Below, one piece after another: positions 1 to 11,412 of a DNA stretch of 64,000 nt. The notes beneath the pieces are model-generated. The model was not told the origin of the DNA and did not search any database. It worked only from the letters and a program-made list of their open reading frames with translations. Each line of letters begins with the position of its first letter. Positions within the stretch are counted from its first letter, which is position 1. A program made the position numbers and the translations under genes. This stretch comes from Zygnema cylindricum (Eukaryota > Streptophyta > Zygnematophyceae > Zygnematales > Zygnemataceae), in the NCBI GenBank assembly GCA_037447655.1, contig JBBHKE010002884.1, forward strand, positions 62,001 to 126,000. Direction: 5' to 3'.

Positions 1-72
1 TAATATTAATAATTCCTTAAAACTTCTAAAGATGGACAAAGTATTGCCAAGGGGCATGGATTGAATACTTAC

Positions 73-1150
73 CAAAGGTACAAGTAGAATTGCCCGTACT
101 TGTTGTATTTCCATCATCACATGTACATGGAACATCCAAAGCCGTACAATAACCATGTCCTCCATATACACCAATGGGCTTTGTTGCATTGCAAAATCTC
201 TCACATTGTGAAAGACTATTTCTGACTGATGCTGTATAACTACAGATGGAGACGTTACTATCAAAGCTGAAACTATGTGGCCTCCATTGGCCCAAAAAGT
301 ATGTAAAGCCTCTATGATAATATTTGCCCCTTCCACTTTCCCTCTTAATAAGTGCCACCCATGCACACAATTATTCAGACCACCCTCACCCTTGGGCAGT
401 AAGTTATGTCTGGTCAAAGATGACCTTTATAGGAACAAACACTCTGAAAGAGAGATGGCTAAATTTCACTAAGTCTTGGTCTGCATACTCATAGCTACCT
501 AGTACTAAACCCTATACCAATAGAAACACTGTACACTACAAGAAGGTACACTGGCCGATGTACGTATTGTACGACCATTGTACGAAATGACTTTCAAGGT
601 GACGCCTGTTAGATCGGGAGCCGTGGTTCCTCCTCCCATCTTCTCCGGTGTCCAATAATGTGGCACCACGTGGCATCGCGTGACGCTATCTCCAAAAGCC
701 GCCAAAAGTTCATTCCGGGGTGGCGGCTGCAACGAAGGCCGTCCGATCAAATATATTTACACAGTTCGGATTCGCGTCCGTGCATGAATCGTTTCACATG
801 CGCCTTTTCGTCAATTTGTTCTGTGTAATGAATTAGTCGTTGCGTAGTTATTTATATATATATCAAACCCAACATGTGTATCAATTTTACAAGGACTTAA
901 CGGATATGGCGACACGCTTTATCAGGTGTACGAATGACCTAGGATCAATTCCGGTCGAGTCTAACTTTTTGGCAAAGTGTCCCATGTTTCAGTTGCCACC
1001 TTCCGACCAAGGAGGCAGCAATGGTTTTCTCTAATCCTCTCTCTCTATAAATTCTAACTGAAATAGATGAGTGAATTATCAATTACTTCTTTTCAGCAAA
1101 AGCAAATATTGATAGCAAAGACACAAGTTGCATTGCGATTCACAAAAGCA
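73..1150 (-). pseudogene. Cysteine-rich secreted-type protein exon, split by a solo LTR
   Basis: On the minus strand an open frame reads from about 1150 down to 73 once the LTR at 268-1098 and one target duplication are set aside. It ends at a good splice donor, GTAAGTATTC (72 back to 63), so this looks like a real internal exon, not a chance frame. The residues are rich in Cys and in N-glycosylation sequons. The second half has the order C, x12, C, x3, C, about x14, GYC, x6, CxC and a later Cys. That spacing fits either a CSalpha-beta (defensin-like) fold or an EGF-like module; I cannot decide between them. Upstream of the LTR a second overlapping frame is also Cys-rich, so the exon start is unclear. 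No signal peptide or other exons could be assigned. The insertion disrupts the coding exon, so the copy is probably dead. Confidence 0.45.
268..1098 (-). repeat. Solo LTR (copia type) with AAAGC target duplication
   Basis: The repeat begins TGAAACTATGTGG and ends TTTTCAGCA, and is flanked by the direct 5-bp repeat AAAGC (263-267 and 1099-1103). No internal retroelement sequence lies between, so it is a solo LTR left by recombination between two LTRs. It is related along its length to the solo LTR at 13931-14818 and carries the same blocks: GTAC motifs near 540-590, CACGTGGCA near 668, and a degraded tRNA-like segment near 895-960. It interrupts the cysteine-rich exon. Confidence 0.8.
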
Positions 1151-2179
1151 CTTGCCCCCGATAAATAGTTGTTGTTGACGTCTAACCTTCAAGGTTACCA
1201 GACTTCGAAGTTCAAGGGTAAAATTCCCCGCAAGAGAATAATTTCGCAAAGTCTTGTAACAAAAAAAAAATCGTTGTTGTTGTTGGTAACACACGTCAGA
1301 AGTTTACGATATCCACCTCCTCAAGTTTGAAAGAACTATGTAAAGTCGAAGAACTCTGTGCAAATGAAGTTGTGAAGTCTATGATTGAACGACATACTCT
1401 AGGAAGAGCAACAAGAAATTTCCATAGGGTAAGGTTAAATATTGAAGACTTAAGGTACTTGTCAATTATGCATCCTGGCAAAATATTGATGAGGACGTCA
1501 ACCTCAAATTTAATGGAATATTTTAGAGAGCTTAAAATATTTCTGAATATAACGACATCAACACAAACATTATTAAGTAATATCTTTTGACACTTATTCT
1601 TGAAGCCTCAAAAAAATTTACGGTTGCAAAGCTGTTAACAAGGACTAGAAAAAATTGTCATCTAAGACGATCCTACTCACATTTTCTCCAGTCTTTCCAG
1701 GTTACCAAAACTTGTAGGTATGGTGCCCACCAAATTGTTATTTCATAAATTTATGGAATAACACAAGAACACTGATAGCATATGAGTGCAAGAATCAAAT
1801 TCTGAAAGCAAGCTCCTGCATAAGTTGACTTCAATTATTTTCGACGTTTCAACTAAAAAAACGCAATAGTGTCATTGAAAATTGTATTACTGCTTCATAC
1901 TCATTTGTCATTTGCAACCACACTTTTTTCTTTAGACTACAGAATGTCGTCAAAATTGTGTTTATTCATCCATGTTATTATATTGCGATGGTTTACCTAT
2001 AGCAATAAAAAAGATAAAAAAAAATATATATATATCATTTTTGACTTTCAAACCTTAATAGAAAACAATATAAATCTAACGAATCGATAATGAAGTTAGA
2101 GCCGTATTACTATATTAGTGCTTGAAACAATGAGACTTTAAGGGCATTTTTCTTTTTTGAAAGACATCTCGCTTTGACG
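1104..2179. other. AT-rich stretch with no supported gene
   Basis: Apart from possible upstream sequence of the cysteine-rich gene, I see no gene. Short open frames near 1327-1590 (+) and 1296-1481 (-) overlap each other, lack recognisable motifs and have no convincing splice context. The region is AT-rich with homopolymer runs. Confidence 0.5.
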
Positions 2180-3167
2180 CATAGAGGTTTCATTCGTACT
2201 ATGCGCACGCATGAAACGCCCAAAAAATAATGAATATGCGCATGGAACAAAATTCAAAGTTTATAAAATGCGTTGACCTTATTTGACTTTGTAATAAAAT
2301 AAAAAATATAGACATTTAATCTGAAATAATACTTCAACTTAGGGTATGTGCTCATGTATTAAACTATCTGGTTTTCTTTGTCATTTTACTCCAAAATTCA
2401 GTCCCCAACGAGAAAATATCATTTTGGCGGTTTCAAATTTTCAACCCATGGGCACGCGAACCAGCTCAACAAAGAACTTTATCAGAAATCAACTCGCGAA
2501 TTGATTTTAGTAAAAGTATCACTATGACAACAAAAGAAAAACGTCCACGTAGGTGCCACAAGAGTTGGAAAGTTTTAGCATGAGGGAGAATACTCGCACT
2601 TTTTTTCATTGCTCGTCACGCGCATGTACGTAGAAAAATTGCAGTTAATCAAAAAAAAAAAAACTAAACTTTTTTTTTGCGTTAATATTGGTATTCTTTT
2701 AAATAGCGCTAGTTACAAATTTTGAATGTTTAAAATAGTATAAGGTACGAAATTTCTATTCCTACTAAAACTTGTAATTATTTTGTATAGAAGTACAAAA
2801 TAAGTGTCAGATAAAGGCGTCGACAATGGAAATTGAGTGCGTCGCACGCAAAATCTTACTTAGATTTGATTCCAATTCATATAGACAAGGGAAAGTCGCG
2901 AGAACCTGTTCTCACATGTTCAGGCGTCGAATATGTGAACACGGGCTATCGCGGCTACCTAAAAAACATAAGAATGTGTATCGGTTTCTTAACTCTAATA
3001 ATAATTCATGGTGTACTTTAAGCATTTTTTGAAAATTTCGTACATTGTATCCGTACACATTTTTCGTACATGAAAAGTATACAAATTTTACGAAAAAGTT
3101 ATAATTTTTTTAAAAAATAACACATTTTCATAAATAAATCAAAATCCGTACGAATGAAACCTCTATG
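2180..3167. mobile_element. Non-autonomous DNA transposon, hAT-like, 20-bp perfect TIRs
   Basis: The ends are exact inverted copies of CATAGAGGTTTCATTCGTAC (2180-2199 and 3148-3167). The flanking 8-mers CTTTGACG (2172-2179) and GTTTTACG (3168-3175) match at six of eight positions, compatible with a decayed 8-bp target duplication as made by hAT elements. The 988-bp interior has no transposase. A diverged copy in inverted orientation lies at 46501-48155, sharing the blocks at 2180-2345 and 2650-3060. The superfamily is inferred from the duplication length only. Confidence 0.6.
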
Positions 3168-3252
3168 GTTTTACGCGTGCAGTCACTTAGAAAAAAACGT
3201 TCGAGTCCGTACAACGATGACAGGTGGTTGGAAAGGTTATACCACTTTTACG

Positions 3253-4640
3253 TTTAGGGTGAAGTTCCACTAGGGGAAAAATTAGGTTGTTTAATGAATG
3301 TCGTACTCTTTCGTACAGTGCCGTACCTAAAAAAAAATGTCAGAATAATAGGCTACCGAACGACTGATTTGGTTCTCCAAGTTTATGGGCATAAACCTTG
3401 ACTGGCGGATGCAGAATCAGATACCCCATCGATCGAACCTTTCAGTTTGCAACAAGTGAAGTGAAGGAGGTCAGTTTTAAGAGCTTGAATGTATAACATT
3501 GTGCCACGTGGAAAAGTGAAAAAATATCCACGGTGAAAACGCTATTAGGTGGCTACACGTCGCATTGACCATGTGCTTTCCGCCAGGGTGGATGCATGGC
3601 CATCGAAAGCCGCGAGAAAATCTTTAACGGAGGATATTTTTCATGCTCCTGTTGCCATCCACTAACCATTTTGACATTTTCGTCCGCTTTTATAAATATT
3701 AGGTTTTGTCCGCTAGCACAGATTATATTCGATACGTCGTACGACGCACTTTTTACCTCCAGCGGTACAAATATTGAGTTATCACCTTACTGCCAAAGAT
3801 TCTATATAGATTCGCACGATCGTAATGGTTTTTTAAAAAGAGCCAACCAACATGTGCCACGCAAAACAAATGTCGGATACTGACCTAACACAATGCAATG
3901 AAGCATTCATTAAACGTGTTTTTACGTTTTACTGACACCGCCTAATGAAACCACGACCTTAGGGCGGACTTCCATTAGGCGTTTTTGTAATTGTACAGAT
4001 GTGTTTACTGAAGGGCGTGCCTTTCATTAGGTCTTGTCAGTAAACCACATTTTATTTGCGTGGCTCATTTTGGTTGGTAACACGTAGGTTAATATTCAAT
4101 GCTAAAATCTTGAAAGAATCTTTGAATGCAAAATCTAAATGCAATATCTGTACCAGCGGAGTTAATATCTGTACCATCGGAAGTAATATCTTTACAATCG
4201 GAGGTAATTAATGACTCGTACATAAAGCATTATAATGTACTATCCAAAATTTGAAAACGCAAAGACAAAAAGGCGGCGGCAAACTTTGATGATAAAGTGT
4301 GACGGGATAATTTCGGCGAATTCGCATCCACCTTGACGCAAGGCACATGGCCCATGGGACGTGTACGCACATAAGCGCACGTTCATCGAAGATTTTTTTT
4401 CTTTTTCCACGCAACACGTGTCCTCTCTGTGCACGGTCGCTACAGACCACAAGGTTGGGGACGTGGCGTCTCGAATAAAAAGTGTAATGGCATACGACGA
4501 TCAGCTTTTAAGCCAACAACCTTGGAGATATTTCGGTAAAGATGTTTTCCTTGGAAAAAAAAATGGTTTGGACCTGTACAAAACGGTACGCCCTCAGTAA
4601 ACAACACCACTTTTTCGCTAATAGAAGGCCACCGTTAGGG
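3253..4640. repeat. Fold-back inverted-repeat element (diverged arms)
   Basis: The left arm, starting TTAGGGTGAAGTTCC at 3253, and the right arm, ending at ...CACCGTTA near 4640, are imperfect inverted copies. Shared blocks include the T-rich tract, the GTAC-containing spacer and a GTTGTTTA segment. The centre is near 3960, where GCCTAATG...CCTTAGGG...CATTAGGC forms a short palindrome. The right arm contains three copies of a short unit, ATATCTGTACCA(G/T)CGGAG, at about 4145-4205. There is no coding capacity. Blocks from both arms recur at 46870-47950. Confidence 0.5.
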
Positions 4641-5202
4641 TGAACTTCCATTAGAGGAAAAGTGGGGTTGTTTATTGGACGCCATACGATTTTGTACAAA
4701 TGCATACCATTTTTTTTTTGGTCAGACGAAACATGACAAAACATGTTTACTGGATGGCTCCTATAGTATAGGCGTAAGTATCGATCGTTGGATGTTTCAC
4801 TTTTTGAGATTCGCGAAGAAATCACGCAAATCGTCCCAGTGTGAAGAGACTCTCCTCGGCGAGGAGGGTTTCTTCACACGGGTCGCGTACCATTGGTAGA
4901 CGTGAAAAGTAAAAAAAATATACACCACGAATAGGCGATGAGAAACGAACACATCGTACACGCCATGTGCCTTTCGCCACGGTGTATGCGGGTCGACCAA
5001 AATATCCTTGCACGCTCTTTCCGACATCGAGTGACCTTCAAAGTTTGCGGCACCATTTTGCTATTCCGTTTCAAATTGATTTCCAATTTCAAAATTAAAA
5101 TTTGATCGCAAAACTTTCGTACCAATCATTAATTACCTCCGTCCGTACAAATATTACTTACAGATTTTAAGTTTGAAGAATATTTTTAGATTTTAAGAAT
5201 GT

Positions 5203-5482
5203 GAAAACTAACCTACGTGGCGCCAATCATAATTGAGAAATGATGTTTACTTGCACAACATAATAGAACGCCGTGCCGGTAAACACTACAAACAGTCTTC
5301 TCCGCATGTTTACTGGGAAACCTTAATGGAGTAGAGGCCTTAGGCTTGTTCTCCATTAGGCGGTCTCAGTAACCATGCGGATACGTCTGTTTCTAGTGTT
5401 TACTAGCACAGCCTTTCATTATGTAGTGCCAATAGACATCGTTTCTCAATTATGATTCGCGCCACGTAAGTTAATTTTCAGA
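5203..5482. repeat. Near-perfect palindrome, about 280 bp
   Basis: The arms 5203-5343 and 5347-5482 are reverse complements with scattered mismatches: CCTACGTGGCGCCAATCATA on the left against the complement of TATGATTCGCGCCACGTAAG on the right. The centre is GGCCTTAGGC. The arms contain GTTTACTGG and CCATTAGGCGG blocks that recur in the other fold-back elements here. The palindrome would form a long hairpin if transcribed. It is AT-neutral and non-coding. Confidence 0.65.
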
Positions 5483-6032
5483 TTATTAAAATCTAGAAAT
5501 ATTCTTTGCAATTCTGTGTCCCCATTTCGACTACAAAATTCAAGAAGCCTCTAGGTAGTTTATCACTAACCCACTTTTAACTAGAACAACTACTACCCAA
5601 TCAGGCAAATAGACAATCTGACTGCACCCCTATGCAGTCTGGACTCCCCTGAGTGCACAACAAAAAAAATCACTGAAAACGCCCAACTAGGCGATTAATT
5701 ATCAAGTGGCAAAGATGCCAATATTTATACAAGCTTGTTGGGAGAGAGGCGGCTACCTCCTCAATCCTCTAAGTCCTAAACCCCTCTCACAACCCCTATC
5801 TACTGATGTACGAACGAATTAGAAGACTGTACTGTATTGAAAGGTACTAGGGCCGATGTACTTTCTGTACGGTCTGTGTACGACAAACCTATGGAGTGGA
5901 CGTCTGTCTCCTACACACTTGTCCTCGCGCTCCCCGGGTTTCTCGCTTCTCAATGATATCTTGACACGTGTCGACAGGTCATGTCACGTCCGATAACCGC
6001 CAAGGCGGTCATTCAGGGATCTCGACGATGAT

Positions 6033-7064
6033 TGTAGAAATTAAAGGTTATTTAAGTATTTTCTAGGTTTTGCAAAATGCAGAAAAGAAGCCGAGGCAGT
6101 CTGCCTCTAACTTCTCTCTTCAGCTCCCACACTTGTCGTAGTCACTGAAGGTTGAAGAGGGAGCTAGAGCCATGGCTGCCTATGCTGATTAGAGATAGAG
6201 TTACGGGTTGTAGATTTTGGTAGATTTACCAAAATAGAAATTGACGGACCCTGGATTTGAAACTGGTACCTGCCTTCCGTCAACATAGCCGGTAGCCTTA
6301 GCCAGTTAGTCTGGCATCATGGTTGGACATATGGGGTTTCGTAATTATTTAGATGTTAACACGTAGCCTATTTTCATTCAATGGAATATTTAGACATAGA
6401 TACAGTTGTAATGTACGGCCACGGAACTTCCAAAATGGATACCGCGCATTTTGTTTCGAAGGCAAAACAAATAGTGCGCAAGTATTTATGACGGCCACGA
6501 TTGTAATCCGACTTCATCGGACGGCCACGAAGCATGCCGAGATCGCGAAATGAGTTTTCGGCGGTTTATGGTCAACATCACATCAATTGCCACGTGGCAC
6601 AATCACATTGGATTTCGGCATCTTTGGCGATTCCGGGAACGAATCCAAAAATGACATGTGTTGACTTGTTGGCCATGTTGTAAAATGGCCGTACACAAAG
6701 TACATCGGCACATGTACCTTTATGTACGATACACTCTTATGATTGGTGCCGTACTTCAGTAGATAGAGTTTTAGAGAGAGATAGGACTTAGAAACTTTTG
6801 ATAGATTAGACCATCGCTCCCAGAGAGCTCTTGTACAAAAGGTCAACTTTGACTCTTCATAACTTACTGCTCAGGGGAGCAAATTCAGAGATTTTTTTTG
6901 CTATAGACTCAAGGGAGTCTTGACTTTAGAGAGGTGAAGGTGGTCAGAGTTTTTGTCTGCCAGAGTGGCAGTTATTCTTGCTGAAACACAAAGGGGTCAA
7001 AGTTATCCTATAGGCTTTGTGTGAGGTGCCTACTTTGAGGTCCTATGAAGGTCTCAAAGTTTCA
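6033..7064 (+). repeat. Copia-A 5' LTR
   Basis: TG...CA boundaries: TGTAGAAATTAAAGG to AAGTTTCA. In order it holds the ACTTGTCGTAGTCACTGAAG motif (about 6130), an antisense tRNA-like block with B-box-like GTTTCAAATCC (6238-6325), a G-box CACGTGGCA (about 6591), and a cluster of five GTAC motifs (about 6690-6755). The element's gag start codon (7045) lies inside its end. The TATA position is degenerate (TTGTACAAAA near 6830). Confidence 0.88.
6588..6840 (+). promoter_or_regulatory. Copia-A LTR promoter region (G-box, GTAC cluster)
   Basis: CCACGTGGC is followed by GCCGTAC, AAGTAC, ATGTACC, ATGTACG and GCCGTAC within about 75 bp, then about 70 bp downstream by the position where other LTR groups have TATAAA. 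GTAC is the core recognised by plant SBP-box factors and CACGTGGC is the G-box/ABRE core recognised by bZIP factors. The link to these factors is inference from motif identity. Confidence 0.4.
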
Positions 7065-8020
7065 GGTTATGGGCCCACCATCTAGGGTGCCTGTATTCAA
7101 TGGAGTTGGCTCATATACTGGGAAAGTATGATGACAGAAGCTCTATGTGAGAAACGGTTTTGGGGAATAGTGAGTGGATGGGTGAGGCGTCCATCCAGTC
7201 TTGGGATACCTCCAGGGTTTACAGGAGGCAGATTCACTAGAGATGCAGATTCATCTTCAACAGAGGAGACAAAGGAAGGAGAGGTGGTGGACAAAGGAAA
7301 GGAGAAGGAGACAATCACACCAATAGCAACCGGTTCGGCATTCATGTCACCTATTCCGAGGAACGAGGAGAATGATATCGATACGTGGGACTTCAACAAT
7401 ATGGCGGCTAAGCACTTCATCCTCCGCCATCTTACTCAAGGGCTTGCATCTCCCCTTTTGCAGGTAGAGAGAGCATCCGATCTTTGGATGGCTCTCATAG
7501 AGATGTAACGAAGTGGTACAATTCAGCTACAACAATTGGCTGATCAGAAAATTAAGGAGTATGTATACAAAGGGGGGAAGATGTTGGATTTTTGCAATGA
7601 GCTTGCTACACTTTTCATGGAACTAGAAAGTGCTGGAAAGGTATTTAGTGAAAAGGAAAAGGTTAACTATTTACTGATGAAGTTACCTGAGGAGTTCGAG
7701 AACATAGTAAACCGTGTGCAGGACTTGGCGGACTCAAGGTGGATTTGGAATTCAGTGGTAGGGATGATTCTCGTTCGGGAGAATACAATTGAGATCCGAA
7801 GGGGAGGAAAGAGTGGGCAAGCCTTGGCAGCCGGGACTGATTGGAGAAACAATGATTCCAGAAAACAGGTTGGAAATTATCGAGGGGAGGTGCAGAAAAA
7901 TCAGACCGAGGAGTTCGGACCAAGGACTCCCAAAAGATTGTGCCATTTTTGTAAGAAACTCGGGCACTATATGGCTGAATGCACTAAGTTAACCGAGCTG
8001 TGGTTAAAGGAGGGGCAGAC
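7045..8020 (+). pseudogene. Copia-A gag (broken)
   Basis: The start ATG at 7045 lies in the LTR, and the frame runs through the primer site (VMGPPSR). It then breaks with a frameshift near 7105 and continues in another frame from 7128. A TAA at 7506 replaces the Tyr codon seen in related copies. The gag_pre-type capsid region follows (LMKLPEEFENIVNRVQDL near 7670), with the CCHC zinc knuckle CHFCKKLGHYMAEC near 7951. Gag would form the cytoplasmic particle that packages element RNA. The linker after the knuckle is very acidic. This copy cannot make full-length Gag. Confidence 0.85.
7065..7080 (+). other. Primer binding site, half tRNA-iMet (Copia-A)
   Basis: GGTTATGGGCCCACCA follows the LTR directly. 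It is the exact complement of the anticodon stem-loop region of plant initiator tRNA-Met as I remember it, not of the tRNA 3' end. This matches the half-tRNA priming known for Drosophila copia. The same bases are read as gag codons. Confidence 0.75.
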
Positions 8021-8189
8021 TGGTGGACCCCCGAGAGGAAAGAAAAAGGCCTTTGTTACACAGGTACATGAGGCGGAATCCGAGGACGAGGACGATGAAC
8101 TCCTATTGGATGAGGAGTTGGAAGCGAAAAGTGAGGTCGAAATTCCACGAAAGCAGAAATGTGCTTTCGGTGGATTAAAAGGTGAAGCA

Positions 8190-11100
8190 GGCTGGATTGT
8201 AGATTCAAGTGCATCCATGCACATGTGTAAAGATAAACACCTGTTCACTAAGATAAGAAAGATTCCCACCGTAGAGATAGAGTACGGGGATGGGAGGATA
8301 GTCACTACTACTCTTGTAGGATCGGTACATCTAAAAGTGTTAGTAGAAGGAAAGACATCTATAGTTACATTCTCCGATGTGTTGTTTATTCCGGAGCTGA
8401 ACAAAAACCTCATCTCTACGTCTGTATTAGATGATGAGGGTTTTGATACTAGCACTAGGAAAGGAGTCTTTACTGCTAGTTTTGAGAAGGAAGTTTATTT
8501 CACTGCTGAAAAAGGTAGCCAAGGGATGTTTAGGCTGATTTTAAGCAATGAAAAGAAGAAACTTTACTATGCTGGTATTCATTATATAATGTTGTGGCAT
8601 AAGAGGCTTGGGCATGTGAATCTAGATAAATTAAGAGAGATGAAAGAGATGGGAGTAGTGGAAGGGATTCAGTTCGGTGAGAGTGAGAATCTAAGTGATT
8701 GTAGTGGATATGCTCAAGGTAAAGCACACACGTTACCCTTCCCAAAAAGTGCCACCTATAAGGGAGAAAATATTCTAGATTTAGTACACTCAGATATATG
8801 GGGGCCGGCCAGAATGCCATCACCCGGGGGGAAGAGATTTATGATGACTATCACAGATGATTAGTCTCGGTATTCCAGGGTGTATTTTTTGAAAAATAAG
8901 TCAGAGGCTCAGGAATAATTTAAACAATATAAAGCATGGAGTGAAAAACTCCATGAAACCTCAATCAAGAGAGCAAGGAGTGACAATGGTGGAGAGTATA
9001 CCTCTAACCAGTTTGAGGATTTTTTGAGAGAAGATGGAGTGCAACACCAAAAGACAGTTCCTGAAAATCCTTAGCAGAATGGTGTAGCCGAAAGCTTAAA
9101 TAGAACACTGAGTGATAGTGCTAGGAGTATGTTGTCAGATAAGAAGATAGGAAAGAAGTTTTGGGCCAAAGCAATGAACTGTGCAAATTATCTCAAAAAT
9201 AGAGTTCTTACTTCAGCAGTAAAAGGCGAAACACCCTATGAGAGATGGACAGGCCGAAAACCAGATGTTTCACACTTAAAGGTTTTTGGTAGTCAAGTTT
9301 TCAGTTTAGACACAGATCGGTCAAACTGGAAGTTAGACAAAAAAGGAAAACCAGGATATCTACTAAGATATGATGAAGATGTAAAAGGATATAGAGACTA
9401 CGATCTCAAAAGAGAGGATATTATCCTAGTGAAGCATCTAGTGGTTATGGATGAAGGAAAATCTATAGATCCCTTTAAGCATACAAAGACAGTCAAAATC
9501 AGATTTGAGTCGGAAAATTCTGATGACTTTGAGCTTCCTAACTATCCAGGATTTCAAGAAGATGATGATCTTGCAGGTACGAATCAGATCGAGAAGGACC
9601 GAAATGTGGAACCCCTAGTAGTAACTCCAACCGAAGCGGAAGACATGGTGGAAATCGACTCGGAATCAAGGGATAGGGGAGAAGTAGAAACTGTTCGGAA
9701 GAATCGAAGAGAACCATCTATTCCGGCAACCGAGTTTGAGGGAGGAAGAAGAAGCAGCAAAAGACTGGAAGAGAGACAAGTTAACAATAAGGTAACCAAA
9801 CTTTCTCACCCCGATGAACCTCAAACTTATAATGAGGCAATGACTTGTCCTAAAAGAAATCGGTGGAAGACAGCCATTAACGATGAGATGGCATCAATTA
9901 TGGCTGCCCATACATGGGAATTGGTGGATTGTCCTCGTGACAAGAAGCCAATTGGGTGTAAGTGGGTATTTAAGCTGAAACTCAACCCGGATAACACCAT
10001 TGAGCGCTACAAGGCTCGGTTAGTGGCAAAGGGATTTACACAGAAAGAAGGAATTGACTACGAGGAGACTTTTGCCCCTGTCGTCAGGTTTCCTTCGATT
10101 CGGATAATTCTCAGTATGGCGGCAGCAGAAGACATGGAAGTGCATCAGATGGACATCAAGACGACCTTCCTACACGGAGTGTTGGAAGAGGAAATTTTTA
10201 TGCGACAGCCCGAAGGATTTGTGGAGCAAGGGGAGGAAAACAAGGTATGCCGATTGATCAAATCTTTGTATGGGCTGAAACAGGCGCCCCGACAATGGAG
10301 CAAGAAGCTCGATGAGTTTCTTACAGGTTTGGGATATATTCGAATCAGCTCAGCTCACTCAATTTATTTGTTTGAAGATGAGGGAAGGAATTATTTTTAT
10401 TGCAATTTATGTAGATGATTTGCTTGTTTTAAGTAAATCTATGGTTAAAATAAATAAGTTGAAAAATGATTTAAAAGGAAGATTTGAGATGAAGGATATG
10501 GGAGAAGCAAGGTATATTTTGGGAATTCAGGTATAAAGAGACAGAGATAGGAAGATAATAAAATTAACTCAAAAAGAGGCCATTGGAAACATGTTAGAAA
10601 AATTCCAAATGGACAAGGCTAATAGTTGTACCACACCTATGGAATTAAAGAAGGGAAGTGAGGGGAGTGAGGAAGGAGTTATAATCTTAGATGATGAGGT
10701 AGGCCCGGAAGAGAAAATATTTATGCAGACCATCCCTTATAGACAAGTAGTGGGCAGCCTAATATATTTTATGAATTGTACCCGTCCGGACATAGCCGCA
10801 GCTGTAGGAGTACTAAGTAGGATCTGAATGCTCCCACTAAGAAAGATTGGGAGGCAGCTAAAAGAGTCCTTAGATATCTCATAAGGACTAAGAATCTATG
10901 GTTGCATTTGGGTGGTAACATTACTGACATCACCACTTGGAGTGATGCCAGCTATGGGGATGCTCCTATGAGGAGATGCACATCTGGATATGTATTGTAT
11001 GTGGGTGATGGGGCTTGCTGCTGGAGCAGCAAGCAACAAAAGGTCATTGCTCAGTCCACCATGGAGGCTGAGTACATGGCTACTTGCTCTGCTGTAAAAG

Positions 11101-11399
11101 AATTAATGTGGGTCAAGTCTTTGCTTGGTGAGCTTGGTCATCTTAAGAGTGGTGTCCAAAAAGTGTTTTGTGATAATCAGGCTGCCATTACTATTTCTGC
11201 CAATCCTAAACATCACTTTAAAGCCAAACACATGGACATTAGGCTTAGCTTTGTTAGGGAGAAAGTAGAAAACAAAATAATCAGTTTGGAGTATAAACCA
11301 GATAGTGAAATGGTAGCTGATATGATGACCAAACCTGTTCCTTCCCCTAAACTAATTTTCTGCCGGGAGAAGTGTGGTCTTAAATTAAAGAGTGACTAG
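8190..11399 (+). pseudogene. Copia-A pol: protease, integrase, RT, RNase H (broken)
   Basis: Copia order is kept. The protease motif reads DSSAS instead of DSGAS, so Gly is lost next to the catalytic Asp. The integrase zinc finger has WHKRLGH and HVNLD, but CSGC has become CSGY. The catalytic region follows, with SDNGGEYTS near 8983 and NGVAESLNRTL near 9082. RT begins at KKPIGCKWVFKLKLNPDN near 9945, with YVDDLLVLSKS near 10410. RNase H has SDASYGDA near 10938 and the C-terminal MTKPVPSPKL. Stops: TAG 8862, TAA near 8918, TAG near 9073, TAA 10534. Frameshifts lie near 10376 and 10822. From about 10095 onward it is very close to the 3' half of Copia-H. Confidence 0.9.
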
Positions 11400-11412
11400 A
11401 AAATAAAGGGAG

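Noticed and set aside
1327-1590. An 87-codon frame (+) opposite the cysteine-rich gene remnant.
   Set aside because: Short, no known motif, antisense overlap with another frame; no evidence that it is expressed.
6353-6553. Short frames repeated at 6353, 11733, 30830, 34026, 31322 and 34518, apparently conserved.
   Set aside because: They recur only because they lie in paired LTR copies; the matching translations reflect LTR identity, not coding selection.
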